From positions 1 through 13,805 of the forward strand of contig DASVDW010000178.1 of assembly GCA_036380925.1 (NCBI GenBank): DNA of 13,805 nucleotides. The letters are read 5' to 3'. This document shows, piece by piece, positions 7,560 to 13,386 of the stretch. Position numbers and translations under genes: made by a program. The stretch is from JAICLV01 sp036380925 (GTDB taxonomy: Bacteria; Actinomycetota; Actinomycetes; Acidothermales; Acidothermaceae). The notes below the pieces were generated by a model, which worked only from the letters and a program-made list of their open reading frames with translations, did no database searches and was not told the DNA's origin. Position 1 is the first letter of the stretch. Each line of letters opens with the position of its first letter.

Positions 7560-8801
7560 CTATTTCTTGTTGCTCGCCGAAACCAGACCGGCCTTGCGCG
7601 CCCGCTCGACCGCGCCGGGCAGCACGCCGAGCAGCGCGTCGACGTCCGCCTCGGACGACGTGTGACCGAGCGAAAACCGCAGGGTGGCGCGCGCGAGGTC
7701 GTCGTCGGCGCCCATCGCGAGGACGACGTGGCTGGGACGCGCGACGCCCGCCGTGCACGCCGAACCGGTGGAGCACTCGACGCCCCTGGCGTCGAGCAAC
7801 ATCAGCAGCGCGTCGCCCTCGCAGCCGGGGAAGGAGAAGTGCGCGTTGCCGGGCAACCGGGCGTCGAGCGCGCTCGCCGGGTCGCCGTTGAGGATGGCGT
7901 CAGGCACCGCGGCGCGCACCCGGGCGATGAGGTCGTCGCGCAACGTCGCAAGCTGTCCCGCGAGGACCGGCTGGCGGTCGACGGCCAACCGCAGCGCGGT
8001 GGCGAAGCCGGCGATGCCCGGAGTGTCGAGGGTGCCTGAGCGGATCTCACGTTCCTGGCCGCCGCCGTGCAGGACCGGCGTGACCGCGAGGTCGCGCGTG
8101 ATGAGCAGCGCGCCGACGCCGACCGGCCCGCCGAACTTGTGACCGGTGATGCTCAGGGCGTCGAGCCCGCTCGCCGCGAAGTCGACCGGCAGCTGGCCGA
8201 TCGCCTGCACCGCGTCGGAGTGCGCGGGGACGCCGTACTCGTGGGCGATCCGGGCGATGTCGGCGACCGGCTGCACCGTGCCGACCTCGTTGTTCGCCCA
8301 CATCACGCTGACCAGCGCGACCGAGTCCGGGTCTTGCTCGATCGCGGCCCGCACCGTCTCCGGCCGCACCCGACCGACGTCGTCGACGTCGAGCCACACC
8401 GGGATCGCGCCCTCGTGGGCGGCCAGCCACTCGACGCAATCGAGGACCGCGTGATGCTCGACGGCGCTCACCAGGATCCGGGTGCGCCGCGGGTCGGCGG
8501 CCCGGCGGGACCAGAAGACGCCCTTGATCGCGAGGTTGTCGGCCTCAGTGCCCCCCGAGGTGAGCACAACCTCGCTCGGCCGCGCGCCCAGCGCCTGGGC
8601 GACTGCCTCGCGCGACTCCTCCACCACCCGGCGCGCGGCCCGGCCGGCGGCGTGCAAGGACGACGCGTTGCCGTGCACCGCCAGTTGACGGGTCATCGCC
8701 TCGATCGCCTCGGGGACCATCGGGGTGGTCGCGGCGTGGTCGAGGTAGGCGGGCCCTCGAAAGTCGGGCCCCCGGGAGTCATGCGTGGCAGGCGCGGGCA
8801 T
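7560..8801 (-). CDS. iscS: Cysteine desulfurase, IscS/NifS type
   Basis: This PLP enzyme converts cysteine to alanine and passes the sulfur on as a persulfide, here most likely to MnmA. The product is 413 residues from ATG 8801. Landmarks are AYLDHAATTP near the N-terminus, SGGTEADN, His116 in VEHHAV stacking on the cofactor, PLP-binding Lys222 in GHKFGGPVG, and the catalytic loop Cys349 in STGSACTAG, with a class I loop length. An upstream GTG at 8846 is in frame, but the 15 extra residues show no family similarity, and a plausible -10 box (TAGGCT) lies where it would place the transcript start at or next to ATG 8801; this suggests a leaderless mRNA and supports the shorter form. The protein has a 17-residue tail before the conserved core. 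The name iscS follows the mycobacterial neighbour of mnmA; iscU and other Isc genes are not in the window. Confidence 0.95.
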   Translation of the reverse strand: MPAPATHDSRGPDFRGPAYLDHAATTPMVPEAIEAMTRQLAVHGNASSLHAAGRAARRVVEESREAVAQALGARPSEVVLTSGGTEADNLAIKGVFWSRRAADPRRTRILVSAVEHHAVLDCVEWLAAHEGAIPVWLDVDDVGRVRPETVRAAIEQDPDSVALVSVMWANNEVGTVQPVADIARIAHEYGVPAHSDAVQAIGQLPVDFAASGLDALSITGHKFGGPVGVGALLITRDLAVTPVLHGGGQEREIRSGTLDTPGIAGFATALRLAVDRQPVLAGQLATLRDDLIARVRAAVPDAILNGDPASALDARLPGNAHFSFPGCEGDALLMLLDARGVECSTGSACTAGVARPSHVVLAMGADDDLARATLRFSLGHTSSEADVDALLGVLPGAVERARKAGLVSASNKK

Positions 8802-8808
8802 TGCGTCC

Positions 8809-8839
8809 AGCCTAACCCGGCGCCGATCGAATGGTTCAA
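8809..8839 (-). promoter_or_regulatory. Putative promoter of the cysteine desulfurase-mnmA genes, possibly leaderless
   Basis: On the minus strand TTGAAC (8839-8834) and TAGGCT (8814-8809) resemble -35 and -10 boxes, separated by 19 bases, slightly longer than ideal. TAGGCT fits the TAnnnT pattern, and a start site 7-8 bases downstream falls on the ATG at 8801. Leaderless transcripts are common in actinobacteria. No transcript evidence is available. Confidence 0.4.
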
Positions 8840-8878
8840 CGCTCACGCAAGACGCCGCTCAGTCGGCGGCGCCGGGTT
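8814..8878. promoter_or_regulatory. 12-base inverted repeat between divergent genes, possible operator
   Basis: AACCCGGCGCCG at 8814-8825 is exactly complementary to CGGCGCCGGGTT at 8867-8878, with 41 bases between. The arms lie 13 and 17 bases from the two divergent start codons (8801 minus, 8895 plus). The left arm falls in the putative -35/-10 spacer of the minus-strand promoter. CTAACCCG also recurs directly at 8812-8819 and 8888-8895. The arrangement suits one regulator acting on both genes, but no such regulator is encoded in the window. GC-rich repeats of this length can also arise by chance in such DNA. Confidence 0.45.
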
Positions 8879-8881
8879 GCC

Positions 8882-8887
8882 GATGAT
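8882..8887 (+). promoter_or_regulatory. Possible -10 box of the small cysteine-rich protein gene
   Basis: GATGAT has A at position 2 and T at position 6 of a -10 hexamer. It would start transcription at or next to the GTG at 8895, giving a leaderless message. No convincing -35 box is visible, and no ribosome binding site precedes the GTG. Confidence 0.25.
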
Positions 8888-8894
8888 CTAACCC

Positions 8895-9296
8895 GTGACC
8901 GCCATTTGCCCCTGCGGTGTGCCCGACGGCAGCGGCGCGCCGCGCTGCCGCGCCTGCCCGACGCTCAGCGCCGCGCCGAGCCGGGCGCCTGCGCCGAGCC
9001 GGGCGGCCGCGCCGACGGCCGCCGCGGCGGGGGCGACCGTGCTCATGACCTACTCGCGATGGAAGAAGTCGGCCAACACCTTCGGACCGGTTGGCCGGGT
9101 CGTCGCCAGCGCGCTGTTGGCAGTTCCGCTGCCGGTGTTCGCGATGGCGATGTCGCTCGGAATCGGGATCATCGGCGGCGGGATCTACCTGCTGGTCGTC
9201 ATGCCGTGGGCCCTGAAAGACATCTGGAAGCAAGCCGCGATCCCGATCCAGGCGCCGGTCCCACCGGGCTCCGCGTCGTCCGCGCCTCGCTTTTGA
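8895..9296 (+). CDS. Small membrane protein with a four-cysteine N-terminus, function unknown
   Basis: I do not recognise this 133-residue protein. The N-terminus has four cysteines (Cys5, Cys7, Cys18, Cys21; pattern C-x-C-x10-C-x2-C) that could form a small zinc ribbon. Residues 24-48 are an Ala/Pro/Ser/Arg linker. Residues about 66-104 are hydrophobic, enough for one long or two short membrane helices, with a GIGIIGGG glycine run at 89-96. Tryptophan and lysine follow at the membrane edge (PWALKDIWKQ), and the Pro/Ala-rich tail is unstructured. With two helices, both termini would be cytoplasmic, suitable for a zinc ribbon. The start is GTG 8895, directly after the inverted-repeat region; ATG at codon 51 is an alternative but would lose the cysteines. 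The GC-biased coding pattern and downstream spacing support a real gene. It is divergent from the cysteine desulfurase and 110 bases from the next operon. Confidence 0.7.
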   Translation: MTAICPCGVPDGSGAPRCRACPTLSAAPSRAPAPSRAAAPTAAAAGATVLMTYSRWKKSANTFGPVGRVVASALLAVPLPVFAMAMSLGIGIIGGGIYLLVVMPWALKDIWKQAAIPIQAPVPPGSASSAPRF

Positions 9297-9331
9297 GCCT
9301 GCCCTCGGCTTTGAGAGGATCGCCGTAGCAA

Positions 9332-9363
9332 ACGCCGACGGCGCACACCGGCGCCGGCGGCGT
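9332..9363 (+). other. GC-rich stem-loop between plus-strand genes
   Basis: ACGCCGACGGCGC (9332-9344) pairs with GCGCCGGCGGCGT (9351-9363), 12 of 13 positions, around a 6-base loop. No T-run follows, so a classical intrinsic terminator is not supported. It could stop or pause transcription from 8895-9296 or stabilise the 5' end of the next message. A second short dyad, CATGCC/GGCATG, lies at 9372-9388. A weak promoter-like pair (TTGAGC at 9293 and GAGGAT at 9315) could start the downstream operon, but its -10 matches poorly. Confidence 0.5.
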
Positions 9364-9393
9364 CGGACGCGCATGCCCGATCGGCATGAGTCT

Positions 9394-9397
9394 GGAG
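9394..9397 (+). promoter_or_regulatory. Ribosome binding site of the DUF6421-type gene
   Basis: GGAG lies 9 bases before ATG 9407. The in-frame ATG at 9386 has no such signal and falls inside a short dyad, so the site favours the downstream start. Confidence 0.6.
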
Positions 9398-9406
9398 CGT
9401 GTTGCG

Positions 9407-11518
9407 ATGAGTCGATCATTTCCTGACCCGTTCCCGTCGGTGCTGTTCGACGAGTCGCACAACGAGGCCTGGAGCATCCGGCCCGACGTCGTCGAGCAGA
9501 TGAACCCCCGCAACCCCGGCGACGCGGGCTATCTGCAGGCGGCGGCCGCGTTGCGCGAGCACGGCATGCGGGTCGAGGCCCACATCTCTGGCGCGCTGAC
9601 CGCCGAGGTGTTGCGCGACGTCGACGTCGTCGTCCTCGCCCATCCGTCCGAGGGCACGTGGGAGCGGGTCACCGGCGGCGGCTCCCCCAAGCTCTCGGAC
9701 GACGAGATCGCCGTTCTCGACACGTTCGTTCGCGACGGCGGCGGACTCGTCGTCCTCGCCGAGTGCGAGCAGGACAAGTACGGCAACAACCTGGTCGACC
9801 TGCTCGACCGGTTCGGCGTGCGGCCGCTCAACACCACCGCGCAAGACACCGTCCACAACCACCGCGACGTCGCGACGTGGGTGCTCGCCGAACTGCCCCG
9901 CCCGCGCGGCGCGGTCGACCTCCTCGCGCGCGTCGAGACCGCCTGCTTCTACCGGGCGGGCGCGTTGCAGTTCTCGGACGGCGTCGAGGCCAACGTGCTG
10001 GCGCGCACCTCCGCGACCGCCGATCCGGCGGGCACGCCGCTGGCGGTCGCGTTGACCGCGGGCGGCGGGCGGGTCGCGGTGTTCGCCGACTCCGACCTGT
10101 TCGGCGACGACTCGATCGGCGACTACCAGCACCTGACGCTGTGGACCAACGTGGTGACCTGGGCCGCCGGCGGACGCGCGGTTTCCGAAGCCGCGGGCGC
10201 CGCCCGGTGGACCGACGACTCACCGCGGTGGGCCGCGCTGAAGTCGGCGGTTGAGGCGATTCGGCCGCTGCAGCGCAAGGACGGCTCCATCGAAGGAGAC
10301 GCGTCGGTCGCGGCCGCGCGAGTCGACGACTGCGTGCGGGCGATCGAGGCGCTGGCGCCAAGGTTCCCGCACGACGCCGAGTACCTGTCGGCCGTCGCGC
10401 GAGACCTTCGGAAGTGGCGCGACGCCGGATTCGGCGTCCCGGACTTCCTCGACTCGCTGCTGGCGTTCCACCCCGAGCGGCAGCGGGTCGACGGGCTCGA
10501 GCACCTCGTCGTGTTCCCGATGTACACCCAAAACGGCAACCCGAACCGAAACCTCGAAGCAGTCGTGGTGAAGGTTGTGTGGCCCGACTGGCTAGCCGAC
10601 CTCGAGCAGTCGCGCTACGACAACTCGATGTTCGTCCCGATCGCGTTCGTCGACTTCACCTCCGGATACGACACCAACTCCGCGGTGCTGTTCCCCGAGA
10701 CGGTCGCGGTCCGCGAGATTCCGAGGTTCACCTGGGGCGCCATCTTCTGCGACCGTGAGGCGGCCCGGTTCCGCCGCGTCGTCGCGGCGGCGTCGTCCGT
10801 CTTGAAAATATCGCTGCCGCCGGCCGCTGCACGGTTGGTCGACAACCAGGAACTCGCGCGAAACACCTTTGTGTTGTGGGATTTGATCCATGACCGCACG
10901 CATAGCCACGGCGATCTGCCGTTCGACCCGTTCATGATCAAGCAGCGGATGCCGTTTTGGATGTACGCGATCGAGGAATTGCGCTGCGACCTGCAGGCTT
11001 TCCGGCAAGCGGTGCAACTGGAGGCCGGCCGCATCACGCCGTACGGCGAGTACGTGCAATACGCGATGCTGTTCGACCGCATGCTGCGCTTCCCTGTCAC
11101 CGGTGAGCGGGTGCGCAACTACGACGGGCTCGGCGGGCAGCTATTGTTCGGCTACTTGCACAAACACGGTATCGTCCGATGGACCGACAACACGCTTTCT
11201 ATCGAGTGGAGTCGGTTGGCGGACGGCGTGATCGGCCTCGGCGACCAGGTCGAAAGCCTGTACCGCGACAGCATCGACCGATCGAGAGTCGGGCATTGGC
11301 TGGCGGCGCACGAGCTGGTGTCGCGTTACGTCGCGCCGAACCCGCTGTCGGTATGGGCGAAGGCAATCGGGGACACGGCCGCGTTGCCTCTCGACGGGCC
11401 GCCGAAGGAGCTGGTCGACCTGGTGCTTCCTGACGAGTTTCCGCTCAACGTGTTCTTCGACGCGTTGCGCCGCAAGCTGGCTGACGTGATCGCATCAACG
11501 AAGGGAATCCGGGCTTGA
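9407..11518 (+). CDS. Two-domain protein: glutamine-amidotransferase-like N-terminal fold plus DUF6421-type C-terminal domain
   Basis: The product is 703 residues from ATG 9407. Residues about 10-258 read as an alpha/beta domain of the class I glutamine-amidotransferase-like type (FDESHNEAW, VDVVVLAHPSEG, FVRDGGGLVVLAE, a closing GGRVAVFADSDLFGDD). A cysteine (Cys120) follows one strand, but a canonical GxCxG nucleophile elbow is not seen. Residues about 272-703 match the sequence I remember for DUF6421, an uncharacterised actinobacterial family (VPDFLDSLLAF, VVFPMYTQNGN, FTWGAIFCDREAARFRR, NYDGLGGQLLF, DEFPLNVFF). Within it, HDRTHSH (His495, His499, His501) is followed after 24 residues from His499 by ELRCD (Glu524, Asp528), resembling a metal site. 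There is no signal peptide or membrane segment, so it is probably cytoplasmic. Its TGA overlaps the SDR start codon as TTGA. Catalytic activity is unknown; family assignment is from memory, not a search. Confidence 0.85.
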   Translation: MSRSFPDPFPSVLFDESHNEAWSIRPDVVEQMNPRNPGDAGYLQAAAALREHGMRVEAHISGALTAEVLRDVDVVVLAHPSEGTWERVTGGGSPKLSDDEIAVLDTFVRDGGGLVVLAECEQDKYGNNLVDLLDRFGVRPLNTTAQDTVHNHRDVATWVLAELPRPRGAVDLLARVETACFYRAGALQFSDGVEANVLARTSATADPAGTPLAVALTAGGGRVAVFADSDLFGDDSIGDYQHLTLWTNVVTWAAGGRAVSEAAGAARWTDDSPRWAALKSAVEAIRPLQRKDGSIEGDASVAAARVDDCVRAIEALAPRFPHDAEYLSAVARDLRKWRDAGFGVPDFLDSLLAFHPERQRVDGLEHLVVFPMYTQNGNPNRNLEAVVVKVVWPDWLADLEQSRYDNSMFVPIAFVDFTSGYDTNSAVLFPETVAVREIPRFTWGAIFCDREAARFRRVVAAASSVLKISLPPAAARLVDNQELARNTFVLWDLIHDRTHSHGDLPFDPFMIKQRMPFWMYAIEELRCDLQAFRQAVQLEAGRITPYGEYVQYAMLFDRMLRFPVTGERVRNYDGLGGQLLFGYLHKHGIVRWTDNTLSIEWSRLADGVIGLGDQVESLYRDSIDRSRVGHWLAAHELVSRYVAPNPLSVWAKAIGDTAALPLDGPPKELVDLVLPDEFPLNVFFDALRRKLADVIASTKGIRA

Positions 11519-12228
11519 GCAAGATATTGGCGGACGCCGTGGTCGTCGTCGCGGGCGCTGGTGGCGGGGCCGGCGGGGCCGTCGTGCGTCAGCTGGCCGC
11601 CGCAGGGGCGACGGCGGTGATGGCCGACACGTCCGTCGACCGGCTTGGCCCGCTGGCGGAGGAGGTCGCGGCCTCCGGCGGGCGGGCGGTTGGCCACGCC
11701 GTCGACTTGCTCGACGAAGACGCCACGAAGTCGTGGGCGGACTCAGTCGTCGCCGAGTTCGGCCGGGTCGACGGGGTTGTGCATCTGGTCGGCGGCTGGC
11801 GCGGCGGCAAGGGGATCGTCGAATCGGACCTCGCCGACTGGGCGCTGCTGTCGGACCTGCTGATTCGCACCGTGCAGCACACCACTCGCGCCTTTCACGA
11901 CGCGTTGCTCGCGGCGCCGGCCGGCCGGTTCGCGCTGATCTCGGCCGCCGCGGCGTCGCGTCCGACCGCCGACAACGCCTCCTACGCGGCGGCCAAGGCG
12001 GCCGCTGAAGCCTGGACCCTCGCCGTCGCCGACTCGTTTCGCGGGTCCTCCGCGGCGGCGACCGTGCTGGTGGTGAAAGCGTTGCTGACGCCGGCGATGC
12101 GGGAGGCGAAGCCCGAGGGCAAGTTCACCGGCTTCACCGATGTCGCAGACCTCGCGCAAGAAATTGTGTCGTTGTGGGAGAAGCCCGCGGCCGAGGTGAA
12201 CGGAGCGCGGCTATGGCTGACGAACTGA
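11515..12228 (+). CDS. SDR-family NAD(P)-dependent oxidoreductase
   Basis: The 237-residue product is a classical-length short-chain dehydrogenase/reductase. It has a glycine-rich nucleotide-binding motif GAGGGAG (14-20), Asp38 at the end of the second strand (favouring NAD(H) over NADP(H)), and a catalytic Ser143 (LISAAAAS), Tyr157 and Lys161 in YAAAK. The usual NNAG motif is replaced by HLVGGW (90-95). The substrate is unknown; beside a threonine aldolase, an aldehyde, ketone or hydroxy acid related to the aldolase reaction is an inference. The TTG start at 11515 overlaps the stop of the upstream gene by 4 bases (TTGA) and has AAGGGAA about 7 bases upstream. Its end overlaps the aldolase start by 16 bases. 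It is therefore the middle gene of a translationally coupled operon. Confidence 0.9.
   Translation: MSKILADAVVVVAGAGGGAGGAVVRQLAAAGATAVMADTSVDRLGPLAEEVAASGGRAVGHAVDLLDEDATKSWADSVVAEFGRVDGVVHLVGGWRGGKGIVESDLADWALLSDLLIRTVQHTTRAFHDALLAAPAGRFALISAAAASRPTADNASYAAAKAAAEAWTLAVADSFRGSSAAATVLVVKALLTPAMREAKPEGKFTGFTDVADLAQEIVSLWEKPAAEVNGARLWLTN
12202..12205 (+). promoter_or_regulatory. Ribosome binding site of the threonine aldolase gene
   Basis: GGAG lies 7 bases before ATG 12213, inside the SDR gene. It supports that start over the in-frame GTG at 12174, which would lie well inside the SDR gene and adds 13 residues without family similarity. Confidence 0.65.
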
Positions 12229-13277
12229 TCCATCACGACCCGAGCGAGCGCGGGTTCGCGAGCGACAACTACGCGGGCGTGCATCCCGAGGTGCTCGAGG
12301 CGCTCGCCCGCGCCAACGGCGGGCACCTCACCAGCTACGGCGCCGACCCCTACACCGCGGCAGCGCAAGAAGTCTTCCGTTCGCACTTCGGCGAGCAGGC
12401 GCAGGTGTTCTTCGTCTTCAACGGCACGGGCGCCAATGTGGTGTCGTTGCAGGCGATGACCCAACGGTGGGACGCCGTCATCTGCGCGGAAACCGCGCAC
12501 ATCAACACCGACGAGTGCGGTGCGCCAGAAAAGATCGCCGGCCTGAAACTGTTGACGGTGCCCACGCCCGACGGAAAGCTGACTCCGGAGCTGGTCGACC
12601 GGCAGGCGTTTGGGTGGGGTGACGAGCACCGCGCGCAACCGCGCGCCGTGTCCATCACGCAGAGCACCGAGCTGGGAACGCTTTACACCGCCGACGAGAT
12701 CGCGGCGATCACGTCGCATGCGCATTCGCACGGCATGCATGTGCACCTGGACGGCGCGCGCATCGCCAACGCGGCCGCCGCGTTGGACGCGCCGTTGCGC
12801 GCCTTCACCACCGACGCCGGTGTTGACGTGGTCAGCTTCGGCGGCACGAAGAACGGGTTGATGTTCGGCGAGGCGATCGTCGTGCTGAATCCGGACGCCG
12901 TGCAGGGAACGCTGTTCTTGCGCAAGGCCGCCATGCAGCTTGCGTCGAAGATGCGCTTTGTCGGCGCCCAGTTCGAGACGCTGCTGTCGGGCGACCTCTG
13001 GTTGCGTAGCGCGCGGCACTCCAACGCGATGGCGCAGCGGTTGGCCGCGGCGGTGCGCGACATCCCGGGCGTGTCCGTCACCCGGGAGGTGCAGGCGAAC
13101 GCCGTCTTCGCGATCCTGCCGCGCGAGGCGACCAAGCGGCTACAGGATCAGTTCCACTTCTACGTCTGGAACGAGCACACCGGCGAAGTGCGTTGGATGT
13201 GCGCCTTCGACAGCACCGAGCAAGACATCGACGACTTCGCCGAGGCGGTGCGCAAGGAGATGTCGCGCGGGGCCTAG
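12213..13277 (+). CDS. PLP-dependent threonine aldolase / beta-hydroxy amino acid aldolase
   Basis: Enzymes of this fold-type I PLP family reversibly split L-threonine or other beta-hydroxy amino acids into glycine and an aldehyde. The product has 354 residues, full length. Landmarks are FASDNYAGVHPEV at the N-terminus, the SYGADPYTAAA segment, FNGTGANV (69-76) in the cofactor phosphate region, ETAHINTDECGAPEK (93-107), the HLDGAR motif (Asp180 and Arg183 near the pyridine ring and carboxylate), and PLP-binding Lys213 in SFGGTKNGLMFGEA. That lysine context is the one I associate with Pseudomonas-type low-specificity threonine aldolases rather than E. coli LtaE. Cytoplasmic. It is the last gene of the operon and overlaps the SDR gene by 16 bases. 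The true substrate and stereospecificity cannot be read from sequence; a related beta-eliminating lyase is a less likely alternative. Confidence 0.92.
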   Translation: MADELIHHDPSERGFASDNYAGVHPEVLEALARANGGHLTSYGADPYTAAAQEVFRSHFGEQAQVFFVFNGTGANVVSLQAMTQRWDAVICAETAHINTDECGAPEKIAGLKLLTVPTPDGKLTPELVDRQAFGWGDEHRAQPRAVSITQSTELGTLYTADEIAAITSHAHSHGMHVHLDGARIANAAAALDAPLRAFTTDAGVDVVSFGGTKNGLMFGEAIVVLNPDAVQGTLFLRKAAMQLASKMRFVGAQFETLLSGDLWLRSARHSNAMAQRLAAAVRDIPGVSVTREVQANAVFAILPREATKRLQDQFHFYVWNEHTGEVRWMCAFDSTEQDIDDFAEAVRKEMSRGA

Positions 13278-13300
13278 CCCTGTGGCGAGGCCGTGGCGGG

Positions 13301-13372
13301 GCCGAGGACACCTGGCGACACGCGTGGACACCCGCCAATGAATGTCCTCGGGTAGCGCCAGGTGTCCTCGGC
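13301..13372. repeat. 72-base element with perfect 17-base inverted ends between convergent genes
   Basis: GCCGAGGACACCTGGCG (13301-13317) is exactly complementary to CGCCAGGTGTCCTCGGC (13356-13372), with 38 bases between. TGTCCTCGG occurs again directly at 13343-13351, and the palindrome CACGCGTG lies at 13319-13326, so alternative foldings exist. Each arm also contains a small imperfect hairpin (AGG-ACA-CCT). It fills most of the gap between the aldolase stop (13277) and the stop of the convergent gene (13387). It could act as a two-way terminator, although neither side has a T-run, or be a copy of a dispersed REP- or MITE-like repeat. Confidence 0.7.
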
Positions 13373-13386
13373 TCGCCGCCGGAAGA

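Noticed and set aside
8802..8846. Upstream GTG start (8846) adding 15 residues to the cysteine desulfurase
   Set aside because: The extra residues are not part of the family, and the likely -10 box lies inside them, pointing to ATG 8801.
9386..9406. Upstream ATG 9386 as start of the DUF6421-type protein
   Set aside because: It has no ribosome binding site and lies in a dyad, while ATG 9407 has GGAG at a 9-base spacing.
12174..12212. In-frame GTG 12174 as start of the threonine aldolase
   Set aside because: It would deepen the overlap with the SDR gene and adds residues unrelated to the family; ATG 12213 has a good ribosome binding site.
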